Below are positions 24,476 through 43,500 of a stretch of DNA of 64,000 nucleotides, one piece after another. The DNA is from Cheilinus undulatus (lineage: Eukaryota > Chordata > Actinopteri > Labriformes > Labridae). The DNA is taken from NCBI RefSeq assembly GCF_018320785.1, contig NC_054867.1, positions 50,529,355 through 50,593,354 on the forward strand, given 5' to 3'. Below the pieces are notes generated by a model, which was not told the origin of the DNA, did not search any database, and was given only the letters and a program-made list of their open reading frames with translations. The position numbers were made by a program, and so were the translations under genes. Within the stretch, counting starts at the first letter, position 1; each line of letters begins with the position of its first letter.

Positions 24476-24505
24476 TAATGCCCATGACTTTAGGTATTTC
24501 CAAGG

Positions 24506-25343
24506 CCTTGGTTCCCAACCTGAGATCTGAGACTGCCCAAGGGGGGTGCCAAGGATCTTACAGGGTGCTAGGCTTTGTGTACTCTGAGGCTGCCAAAATT
24601 AGATTTGCAAATATTGACTAAAATCATATTAAAGCAGTTATTAAGTTGTTCATACCAGTGGTTCTCAACTGGTGGGTCGGGACCCAAACATGGGTCATAG
24701 AACGGTTTTCACTGGGTCATGACTAGGTGTCTGAAAAAAAATCGGCGTCGAAAGTCCTGAAGTTCTTATTGTACATGCATCAACACCTTTTATTTTACCC
24801 TGTTTTATTGTGAAATTGTTTATATTAAAATATTCGATCAGTATTTCAACTCATTTATCTCCTCTTCTTGCAGTAAGTAGCTACCTTTCCTATGATAATG
24901 AAGTAATTTCACAAGTTCTCTGGAAAATTGGCAACAATTGACACATAATGATGGGGAAAGACGGTATAAAATTTGTCAGCTTTGTCGCATTTCTTTTTTA
25001 TATCAGGTGTTTTAGTCCAATCATGCTCCAAACTGAGACATCTTCAATTAACTGAACATGCACTGTTGAACATTTTTTTAAAACATGGGGCGCAATCTCT
25101 CCTAGGACAGACTGGTGGGTCCTGAGGACGGACCAGTTGAGAACCACTGGTTTATACAAAGGTCTTTTGATAAGAAAAGCATGCAGATGCCTTTTTAGGG
25201 TTTAGTCTGTGAAACAGTTCAAATTTATGTTGATTTTTGGCGGCAGTGTGTCCTTTTTTCTTCGCTCATTAAGTTCCTTGGGGGGCTCCGCTTTTCTTAG
25301 GTACATGTAGGGGGGCTTCAAGAAAAATGGTTGGGAAACACTG
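24506..25343. mobile_element. hAT-type non-autonomous element (outer), interrupted by a second hAT
   Basis: The left end ccttggttcccaacc (24506-24520) is the inverted form of the right end ggttgggaaacactg (25329-25343). The flanking 8-mers are ttccaagg (24498-24505) and ttctcagg (25344-25351), matching 6 of 8, as expected of an hAT target duplication. A second hAT (24656-25149) sits inside. Confidence 0.85.
24656..25149. mobile_element. hAT-type non-autonomous element (inner), 494 bp
   Basis: The left end cagtggttctcaactgg is the inverted form of the right end ccagttgagaaccactg. The flanking 8-mers gttcatac (24648-24655) and gtttatac (25150-25157) match 7 of 8, a clear hAT target duplication. 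Next to the ends are the characteristic 'gggtcgggaccc'-type words. No transposase frame. The same family occurs at 49937-50212. Confidence 0.92.
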
Positions 25344-25939
25344 TTCTCAGGGATGCATAGTGGCTATTCTTCATCAGTATGAGTTGCTTTATAGCAATGA
25401 GGCTGGGCTGCTTTATTGTTGAAAGAGGAGACTCACCTTGTCACAGATATTCATGGATTATTGCAGCTCTGTAATTTTGTTTTAAAAGTGTAGTAACTTT
25501 ATGTCGTATGCCACAATACAGACACTTTTAAAAGTGTGAAATTTACTTCTTTATGAGTTTAAGTAACACTTGCAATCTAGCTGTGCATTTTACTTTATTA
25601 TAGAAGTGTGACTTTACCTGAACATCCTGGTTGGAGATCCATTCTCTTGTGTTTCTTGACAATGAGAAAAGACCATATTCTGTTCAACACCTCTGTATCT
25701 ACTCAGTACTCCGTTCTTTAAGTAAGCTTTAAATTAAATACTTTTTTTTTTTAATTGAGTAGATTTATAGACTTGTATTTTGCTTTTACCTCGTTCAATC
25801 TTATCCAGAGTGCTTTTACTTGAGCACAGTGTCGTACACTTCTGGTAAATAACCGTTACATCTTGCCTCCTTTACTTTATTGTGACATTCACCATATCAC
25901 TGAAAAAGTTGTCCACCTCAGCACTGTGAAGAAATTTTA

Positions 25940-26269
25940 CTTTGAAGGTCCCGAGCGGAAGTGCACTGCGTTGCCATGTGTGCATTTGGACAGTGAGTGT
26001 GTATGTGGAGGTTCAGGGCGCCACGTCGGCAGAAGCAGCAGAGTGAAAAGAAGAAGAGGAACGGAGTGCAGCCTGGAGGAGTGAGAGAGCAGAAGTTAGA
26101 TAGCATCACATTCATGAGATAAAGAAGACATTAAACAGTTTTATCAGACACAGAGAGAGGAGGAAAGATAGACATTTACAGCAGAGTCAGGCTCGGAGGC
26201 TGAAACAAGAAGCTGCTCCTGTCTCAAGTTTCTCTGCCAGGTGTGTTTGCAGGAGAAACACTGGGAACA
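25940..26269 (+). promoter_or_regulatory. Probable promoter and 5' UTR of the TMEM263-like gene
   Basis: An ETS motif GCGGAAGTG lies at 25955-25963, followed by CpG-containing purine-rich sequence up to the ATG at 26270. The reading frames at 25863-26084 and 25918-26115 fall in this stretch and have no recognisable product. Confidence 0.5.
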
Positions 26270-34307
<8,038 letters not shown>

Positions 34308-35340
34308 GGAAGATTGTGAAGACGATTATTGATGATGATGATGTTAGACTCGCCCCGCCCTGAGCCAACAGACAGAGACTGCCAGCTGACACCTGTCAAT
34401 CAAACTCCACAGTGCCTTCTCCTACCTTCATCAGTCTGCAGAAATCCAGACTCTGATGCTACTTTCAGTGCAGAATATTACAGAAGGGCTCCGTTAACAA
34501 TAGAAACCAACATTTATAAGAAACTTTCAGTCAAACGTCTCAAAAAAAGCTTCTCATCTGACTCTGAGTTCTTCTTCTGGACATGAATTTCTGGCTCCGG
34601 GCTGGTTACACGAACTGGAATCCACTTCAGAAGCCAGTGGACGCCTCTATGAATATTTTATCTGTTTACAATCCAGACTGAGGCCGCTCTAGTCCTCTTT
34701 CTTCTCTTTTCAAACTTCACACATGTTGGTGGAATGTTGCTGAATAAAAATGCTGATTTTTAATCTTGTATTGAAGTTCTATTGACAAGAAAAAGTGTTT
34801 GTTGTTACAAAAGAAAAAATGTTTCAGTGCTGGAAGCAGGGGATCAGAAACCTTCTTCAGTCTGCAGCCTTCCCCGGGTTTGACCTTGTTTAAATCTTGG
34901 GAAACTCCCGAGGCGGAGTTTCTACCCAGCAGCCTCGGTGCTGCATGTTAGAACATTTCTCTGTAATGTGTCTGAAGACTGTAGACTGGATCATAAACGC
35001 AGGCTCAGGCCTTTTCACAGCTTTGTTTTGTCTCATTTTCAGTATGTGTGACTTGTTCAAACGCTGCGTTTGACCTGGATTCTAGAAAGCATTCTGCAGC
35101 GTTTCATTGTTGTGTTTTTGAGAGGAAAAGTGCCCGGTGTTGTCTGAACTGTTCCTTTAATCGGAAGGCGAAAGCTGTGAGACGTTCAGAGCAGATCACA
35201 TTCCTGAGCTTTAAAGCAACACCAGCATTTCAATGCAACATGAGGAGAGAGAGGGCTGTTGCTGATGGGGCGAAACTTTGTGAATGTCTTGTTTGTGTCT
35301 TATTTTTTTCAATATATCAATAAAGTAGTTTGAAAGGTTG
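34308..35340 (+). other. 3' UTR of the TMEM263-like gene with two polyadenylation signals
   Basis: After the stop at 34305-34307 there is about 1 kb without a protein-like frame. AATAAA occurs at 34743-34748 and again at 35319-35324. Either could end the transcript; both leave a UTR of plausible size. Confidence 0.6.
35319..35324 (+). terminator. Distal polyadenylation signal (AATAAA) of the TMEM263-like gene
   Basis: AATAAA followed within 20-25 bases by GT-rich sequence (tagtttgaaaggttgaaggtg), the usual downstream element. Confidence 0.5.
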
Positions 35341-35819
35341 AAGGTGTGCCATTTACTATACACAAAAGTGTGAAATACATTTCAGTAGCTGAATCTGGTT
35401 AGTGGATGGCAGGGGTTCTTTTTCTTATAATGTGCCTTTTCTGAGGGTTGTCTACCTTTTTGTATTTTTTGACCTTTACGTTAGAGCCTGCATTTGATCT
35501 AATACTCAAATCAAACATAAGGGGTGGCTTTACAGTAGCTGCAGGCAATGAATGGGTTCTTAACACATTTCTTAAGGGAAAGGGAACCATGAAAGTAGTG
35601 CTTTTAGCATGAAAAAGACCTGGTCCACATATGCAGTAGGGTACTGAATACTGAGGTTTCCCTCTTCTTTCTTCAGGAATAATCCCATCCACATGTTACA
35701 CTCTCAAAACAATCTGATGAAAATGTGAAAAAGGATTATGTGCTGCAAAGACCACTAAACAATATTCTGTCCTTCACTTTGTAGGTGATTCAGCTCGCAC
35801 AACCCCTATTTTCACCGAG

Positions 35820-36835
35820 ACTGGTGCTGCTGGAGTTGGAGCCGGTTCAGTTGGTTAAGTTTGCATTTACACAGGCTGGAGCTGGCCCAACAGCAGTACT
35901 CTGCAGAACTTGTAGTATTTGGACCAAAGTCTGAGGCTGAAGAAAGATGTAGATGTAACTTTAAGCCACTAGAGGGCACCATCAGGCTGGAAAGAGGACT
36001 GACACAACCCCAGCCATGTTCTGGATGTCCTTGCATACAACCAGAGGCATGGGAAAGTAGTCTTGAAAAAATAAAATCCATATCTTAGGGATGGAGTAAG
36101 GGGTGGAAGTGGCGAGCAAGACTGGCCTAGGGTACTGTCTGATGGTAGGGTGGCCATGAGCCCCCTAGTTTTGCTGTGGGTGCCCAAGGGGCTGGAAAAC
36201 CACTGGTAGCCTTCGAGTGTATTGCCAGGTATAAAAAGGCGCAGACAAAGAGATGGTGTCAAGTTTGACCTTGGCTGGCGAGCAACACGTGTCGACATCT
36301 GGCAAGCTTGAATCTGGGTGCCCAGAGGTTCCCACTCCTCCCCAGCTCTTGGTTGTGGCACAGCTGTGTGTGTGATGAATCCTTAGTGTCCTATATGCCT
36401 TGAATTTTTGTGGATTTACCTGTCACTAACCACTGCTGCCAACATTTTTTCAAGCTTTTTTGGTTTGTGATGGTCTGCTTGACACTGCACTCAAAGCCAG
36501 CCACAACCATCTCAACTGAATCTTCTCAAACACCAGCCAGATTCCTGTAGCCCCCTCAAGCTTTAGTCCAAGGCCCAGCCATTCAAGAGACAGCTCGTCT
36601 CCTCCTTGGACTATAGCTGATCTGCATTTACGTCCATCTTGTTTGGCTGTTTCCCCCAGCCTAAGTATGCAGGCCCTGACGTAAACTGGTCATTTTCCCT
36701 GGACCAGACAGGAATTAGATCCATGCTTCTGTCCCAGAGCCAGTTCTTCAGCAATGGAAAAATAAAGAGCTAGAGCTAGGTTAAGCTCCTAACCAACCAT
36801 GGAACCGGCTTGGTGGAAAATGGATATCAGAGTCA
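35820..36835. mobile_element. Possible 1-kb DNA element with weak inverted ends
   Basis: 'gagccggttcagttggttaa' near 35840 is partly the inverse of 'cctaaccaaccatggaaccg' near 36800. The interior is GC-richer than its flanks and contains no recognisable protein. Tentative. Confidence 0.3.
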
Positions 36836-36839
36836 ACAA

Positions 36840-38190
36840 TAATATTCCTGACGTGAGATTTTTGTTTCTGTTCCTGTGCATCACTAATTTCATTTTCAGA
36901 GTTGTCCCACCAACCCACACAGTCTCATCCAAAACCTCCAATCTTAGCGGTGGGGTTTGTGTCCTCAGAGTTTGTTAAATCAGATGTGACATCTGTAGTC
37001 CATTCAGGAGTCTTAGTTCATCAACACAGTGAGAGAGCAACTGTGTGTGTGTGAGCACATGAAAAGTCCAGTCAGCAACATTAACACAAGCACAAGAATG
37101 GCAATGTCTGCCATTTCCATGTAAATGAATGTGATAATGTCCCACACCATTGACAACATACAGGTCAGATCTTTATATTTTGTTGAAATTTTATGGGATT
37201 ATCAGTGCAATCATTTGTAATTTTTACATCATTATCATTTTAAAAAGGGGCCACATTTATATTTAGGTTCTACCCGTACACTTATGGAAGAAAAGAAAAC
37301 ATTTCTCCCAGTGGCTAACAGTAGTGGCGAACCACTAATGGGGACTGTTTTGCAAGGAATTTGCCCTCAGTTTAGCAAATACTGTTTCTTTTTTTATAAG
37401 CCCCCCAAATAAATGTACTTACAAGCTGTAAGTTCTGAGTTTTATATCCTGAGAGGTCCCATTGCTTTCTTTGTGGTGAGGACTAGCATTCTGTTACCAT
37501 AAAGAAAAAACACTGATTTGAAGTCACTAAAAGTCAACCAAAATGTATGCAAAGTATCCTGGGGGCTAGAAAATAAGGTTTATATGTTTATAAAACATAA
37601 ACGGACTTAAATACTGGACTCTCGAGGGTCTTTTGAGCCCGCTGAGCCCACCTGGTTGCAGGTTTGTCGCAATACAACTCAAACAGGTTTAGAGATTTTT
37701 CTGTCAGGGTTCAACTATTCACAGCCGTCCTCTCTCAGCCAGTTTTTTTGCACATTGCAGCATTCCTGTGCAGGTTACCACCCCAACTTGGATGAGAAGA
37801 CATCACACTGGTGAACAGTAAATCAGCTGCAGATGTTTTCTAACTCTGCGTTTGGATGGGTTATTGCTATGAACCGTATCTTTCAGACACATTTCCAGGC
37901 CCAGTTCATTTAAACCTGCTACTGTTCATGAAGGTTTAGTTCAGCCAGAGAGTGAGAGGAATATGACACCTGGTTATTAGTGGATACAGAGACTTCTAGG
38001 TTAACAGAAGCACAGCTTTACTTAAACATTAACCAGCTAAGTTTGGTTGGAAAAATCACGTTCACTATTTTATTAGCCTTGTTGATTTCTAACCTCCCCT
38101 GCATGGGGCTTTCTTTAATTATCTTGTAATTGTTCTCATCTGTTTTATCATGCGAAAATAAATAAACTAAACTAAACTATTTTATAACTC
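36840..38190. other. Intergenic, no feature recognised
   Basis: No exon, inverted repeat or family word that I can support. Confidence 0.4.
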
Positions 38191-38214
38191 CTAAATTACA
38201 GACATTTTGCAGAT

Positions 38215-38560
38215 CTGAGACATGTAAATGTTGGAGAGATTGAAGATGTGATGAAGCAGATCACCTGCATATTTTCTGGAGATGCACAAAGGTACGACTG
38301 TGTTGGAAAAATAGTTGGACTATCATTGAACAGATTCTGGCTGTTCTACCTGAAGAAATAACAGGATGTGACACGTACCTGTGGAAAATATTTACAGTAG
38401 CAGCAAAAAGGCCATCACTCGTAAATGGTTACAGATAGATCCCCCCACAACAGGTTGACTTTCTTATTGAAACTGATAAATGACTTGTGCTTTAAAAGAT
38501 TGGCTAAATAGAAATTATACTTGAAAGAATAAATGATACACCTGGTGATCTGCCTTAGAA
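38215..38560 (+). mobile_element. Remnant of the 3' end of an L1-type LINE ORF2
   Basis: Read in one plus frame the sequence gives DEADHLHIFWRC followed by KVRLCWKNSWTIIEQIL and, later, TYLWKIFTVAAK. The pattern C..C....H.FW.C, then a W-rich tail, is typical of the zinc-knuckle end of L1-clade ORF2 proteins. Stops and frameshifts interrupt it and no reverse-transcriptase core is present, so it is a short 5'-truncated dead copy. Confidence 0.6.
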
Positions 38561-38960
38561 ATATTCACATCATTAGAATTCATGTTCTGCTCCTTTCCTA
38601 TAAGCTCTGGTTACTTAAAAAATTCTGGAATAATGTGTTAAAATCCCCGTGTAACTAGTATTGTAACCTGTAAGTTTGAGTTTTTGGATGTCCAGCAGTG
38701 TCTTAATGTGTTTTGTTGTTGTGACGTTATGTTTTGTTTAAAAAAGCAATTTAAAAAAGTATATAAAAAAACATTAACCAGCTATATTTAACTGCGCCCC
38801 GCAAGAAAAAAAATGTTGAATTGCAAGATAAATCACGCTTAGTAGCCATACAGCCATCTTTAATAGTTCTCCAGTCGTGGGAAACAGACTTTTGCTGACA
38901 CTAGAGGGCAGTCATGCTCACGCAGCGTTTTGAATGATGCTCAAAAGAAGACGAAGAAGC

Positions 38961-39126
38961 TAATACGGAAGTAAACCGGAAGTAAGGCGGGACTACATTA
39001 CTGCTGTTGCTTCAGTCTGTGGTGTCCACATGTGACTGTACACATGCTGTCTTATTTATGTAGGAAACAACAAGGACTAATGACAACATTTTGCTGAGAA
39101 CATTGGAATCCATCTGAGGATAAAAG
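38961..39126 (+). promoter_or_regulatory. Promoter and non-coding first exon of hgh1
   Basis: Two ETS-type motifs sit next to each other: tacggaagta (38964-38973) and accggaagta (38975-38984). The following 140 bases end in a good donor (aaaag then gtaaaa at 39127). The first coding exon has its own acceptor (cacttttag then aaaATG at 40519), so a spliced non-coding exon 1 is needed. The exact start is inferred. Confidence 0.55.
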
Positions 39127-40149
39127 GTAAAATTATTTTATCGTAATTTAGCGTTAGCTGATTTAGCTGACGTTCTCTCTTTATGTGAGAACAAGCTACA
39201 TCTGAAATGAACCCGTATGCTAACAACAACAGAGGTGTAATAGAGGTTTTAATTTATTGACGGAGTAATTAAAAAGTAGTTATCTTGAGACGGCAGTAAG
39301 TAAAGGTGTGTTTTGTGTTATGACACTTAAGTCCGCTAATTACATGATTGCTTATGTGGTAAAGTAGAAAACACAGCTAGCTCCAGCTAAATCACGGGAG
39401 ATCAAATCTAAGTCATCTCTCAGAGGTAAAGTTTATTTAGATTTTAAAATGTTAAGTTAACATTTTTATTCTTGAGGGGGCAATTTGTTGTGCAGCCGAC
39501 AGGAAACAAAGCTGCATTTCATATGCACAATACACAGAATACACAACAGGTTACCCAGCATGCAGCTGTAGACTTTGACCGTTTACAGGGACTGATCAAA
39601 TAAAGTTAATTCTTAGACCAACAGAAACAGGAATACATTATCTCTTTTATCTGTTTGTCCTAAATATAAGCACCCTGGACCTGCGACCAGATGGCAGCAG
39701 TCTGTATTCAAAAGACTAGGCGTGACTCTGGTCAGCAAATATTATCATTCAATATATCAAAATACATTAAATAACTAAAACAGATTTTAGTTTGCTGTCT
39801 GCTATAACAAAGGGAAAGGCAGACAAAAGAACAATTACCTGTTCAAGGTTTCTTACTGTATCATTTAAAGCAGTGGAAAAGACAAAAAGAGAAATGATCG
39901 ATTAAAAGTTTATCACCTAGCTTTGGTTTTGACTCATTGTTTTTTGTCTGCTGTAACTTTTTATAGATTGACATTAAAGCATGAATAATAGCTTGTGTGT
40001 CATTAAAAGTACTGATCTTATTCTAGCAATATTTCTAAGGTGATAATAGCAGAATCGGATGACTTTGTTTATATCTTTTTTAAATGTGAGGCTGCTTTTA
40101 AAAGTTGGTCCAAGGTCTCTGATATATGGTTTCACATTTACTAACAGGC

Positions 40150-40265
40150 TTTTTATGCCTCTATTAGAGAAAAGGAAAGTGGATAGAGTCAGAAACAGGA
40201 ATGAGAGTTTAGGGAAGAGACATGAGGAAAAGGAGTCACGGGTCGGACTTAAACTCGGGCTTGAA
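40150..40265 (-). mobile_element. tRNA-derived SINE, copy 3 (truncated body)
   Basis: Contains the body words 'ggatagagtcagaaacagga', 'gaagagacatgagg' and 'gtcggacttaaactcgggc' in minus orientation, matching the copies at 7390 and 51490. The tRNA A box is missing. It lies in hgh1 intron 1. Confidence 0.7.
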
Positions 40266-40521
40266 TATTGTGCAAATTAATAGTTAATGTACAGTTCCTT
40301 GAATATTTTCAATGAAAAATTGAAAATCCAACAACTGTGATCACATACACTACATGGTTCTGTGCATTCTCACAGCTGTTTTCTTTGATTTCATGTGTAT
40401 TTAACACACTCAGAGCTGCCAACAAGGCTTTAAGAAAGTCTGTCAGTATTATCCGTTGTAGTTTTTTGTTAAAGCTGATGGTTGTTCTGCTTTTATTCTC
40501 CTTTTTTGGCACTTTTAGAAA

Positions 40522-43500
40522 ATGTTGAGTGATTCAGAGGCTGCAGAGCTGCTGTCCTTCCTGAGCCCTGCTACACGTCCTGATATCAAAGGTCAGGCCA
40601 CAGAGTACTTCCTGGGACTGTCAGCTCACAGGTAAGAGCTTTTAACTGAGGATGATCATCACAATGGATCACGCAGTAAATAGTCTGGCCTTTCATTTTA
40701 ATGTGCCAGCCTTGAACACGTCTCTCTGGCCTGAGCTTGGATACTGGATGCAACAGAATTACTAAAGATGACTGGATCTGAAAATTCTTCCTTATCTTCT
40801 GGAGCTAAAACACTTAAGATGAGGGAAAACAAGCTCCACAGTTAAGATTTTTTTTTTATGAATTAGAACTAAGTGAACATGCTATAAATGTGTAGAACTG
40901 TTTACAACCCTTGACACAAAAATTTACTTTTAAGAAAGTTTGTGCGACTTGAAATGTAGGATCCGATACGTTACTTTGCATGCACGGTGTACTGAAAGGC
41001 ATTTTGGCAAAAAATAACCTTGTATTTGGGGTCAGTGTTTGTAGGTTGAAATAAAGTAATGAATGAAATGTCCAAGATATTTAGTGATGTTTACAAGCTG
41101 ACTTAATAAAAGAATAACTTGAGAATTTATTAAGTTACAGAGCAGAAAGACACTTTGACGTTTGTAAAAGATTAATTATTAGGTCAAATTTAGCGAAAAC
41201 ATTTGCTGAAAGCGGGTTTAACCTCAGTAATCTTTAAAAAAAATTTGTTTCACATTTTAGAGAAAATCAGCTTTTGTTGCTCAGGTTTACAAGTAAAAGC
41301 CCAAGGATTATGCCTCATGTACAATTTCACAATTTTAGTAATAATTGCAGGATTTATTTGCATAGATTTTAAGAAGAAATTTGGCAAAAGTATTGGTATA
41401 TTAGTATTTTTCAGACACCAAATAATCTATTTTTATTTCTATACTATTTGTTATAGAATTGTTGGTAAATGTTAACATCTGTCTGTCAGTGGCTGATAAG
41501 TTTTGACATCTTGAAAAGCCATTTTCCTGTTCTTTTTGGTTTTCGTCCAGTTAAGTATCTTAAAGTTACCATATGTTTGACTTTCTCTCCTTGTTTTTGT
41601 GCTTGTTTATTTTCAGCGATGGTTGCCGTTTCTTCCGCTCTAAAGCGGACTTACTTAAAGCTCTGTTTGCTCTCACGTCTGACCCCTCCATCGCGGTCGT
41701 GAAGGACTGTTACCACATCTTCATCAACCTGTCAGCTGATGAGACTCTGCACCAGGTAATCAGGCTTCAAGTTGAAAAGTCAGATTAAAAACTAGCAACT
41801 CAGATTTCACCAAAAATGAACCTTTGTGGACATTGTCTGCATTGATTTTGTTCTTAAAAGACAAGCATGTAAAAGCAGCTGTTCTTGTTTCTATCTCATC
41901 TAGGTGTTGTTAGCAGAAGTTAATGTTCTTCCAGTGCTGTTAAAGAACCTTCGGGATCCAGAGTGCACGTTCTCTGATCAGATTTCCACCATTCTGACAA
42001 ACTTGAGTCGTCATGAGAAGACCTGCAAGACAGTGTTCAAGGTGAGTTGTAGTGACACACCTGATGTTTGGTTCACACAGTTTGCACTGTAACTTCTGTG
42101 TTGTGTGACATACACATAAACGCCAGTTTTCTCATTTCTGTGATTAATCTACAATAAAATTCAGCCAGCCTCCTATCACCATCAGCGGCCACAGAATTGA
42201 GCACTGTACATATAGACTGTGTGTCCCCGTATGTATGTTCAGGCTACAGGTGACACTCCTAGAGTCACAAATACACCAGCAGATGCTCAGTAAAATGAAG
42301 TGAATCTTAAATAGGTGTAGTTCTGCTATTAGCAACACCTTGTTTCCAAGCTTGTTAATGCTTTGGCTACAAGTACTGACAAGTTAATGGCACAGAAGTT
42401 CTGCTGATTATTTACCTTACAGCTGTAAGTGTGAACTGTGGAGTGAAAATTAGAGTAGCCCAGCACAGTGAGTTTTCATTTAATTAGGAGTTACAATCAC
42501 AGAAACCAAAATAAGAGAGAAAAATCAAACTGTTAAAGTTGTTTTAATGTACACAAGAAGACACTGTATTTATCTTGTACAGGTTTCTTTTATTAGATTC
42601 TCAATATATCTTGCAGAAAGAAGAAATATCATGTCAGGTTTTTTTCTGATAGCTGTTAATACCACAGAAGTCCACAAGGCCCCTGGAGTCACCATAACAA
42701 GTCCTACATGTTAATTTTGTATTGTTTGTGATTAAGTGTGTGTGTTTTTGATGTTTCAGGTCCTCCAGGAGGACACTGGTTTGGCTCAGCTGGTCGAGAT
42801 CTTCTGTACTGAAGGTTACAACAAAAAGGCCAAACTGCATTACCTGGGTCCTCTGCTGTCCAACCTGACACAGCTGCCAGAGACCAGGAACTACATCATG
42901 GACAGAGACAGGTGACTGATACAGCGTAGGACAAGCACTTATAGCCAGATAGACGGGGTTGATTGGAAATTATTTTTTTCCAGCAATTTGTTCGACAAAT
43001 TCATTCTACAAAAAGTTTTAAAAAGTAAATGCAGAATCATCTTTATTGGACAGGTAGTGTACTCACACAAAGATTCTGACTTTGGTTCAACTTTGCCTTT
43101 CTTTAACAAACATTAAACCCGAACTTATGTGTGCAAGTGGGAAAGTTGTGGGTTCTATATTATCGTGCCAAGTAAGACTTGTGCAAACTAGAGAAGAAAC
43201 AGAAATTTTGGTTCATTATGTAGTGCTTTGGGTTAAATGCTATTTGACTTATTTAAACATCCACCAAACATAGTCATCTCCTGTTGTTTTCCTTTTTTGA
43301 GAGTGTTTTATTGTAGCTGTTTAAGGCTCTGTCAACAAAGTGCTGAAAACAGAATCCACTGCAGTGTTGTAATTTTCTGTCTGTTTGTTGTAGATGTGTA
43401 GTCCAGAGATTGCTGCCGTTCACTCAGTACCAGGCTTCAGCGGTGAGGAGAGGAGGAGTCATCGGCACCTTACGCAACTGCTGCTTCGACCACAGTAAGG

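Noticed and set aside
34329-34586. 85-codon open frame after the TMEM263-like stop
   Set aside because: It lies in the 3' UTR, has simple-sequence methionines at the start and no recognisable protein features.
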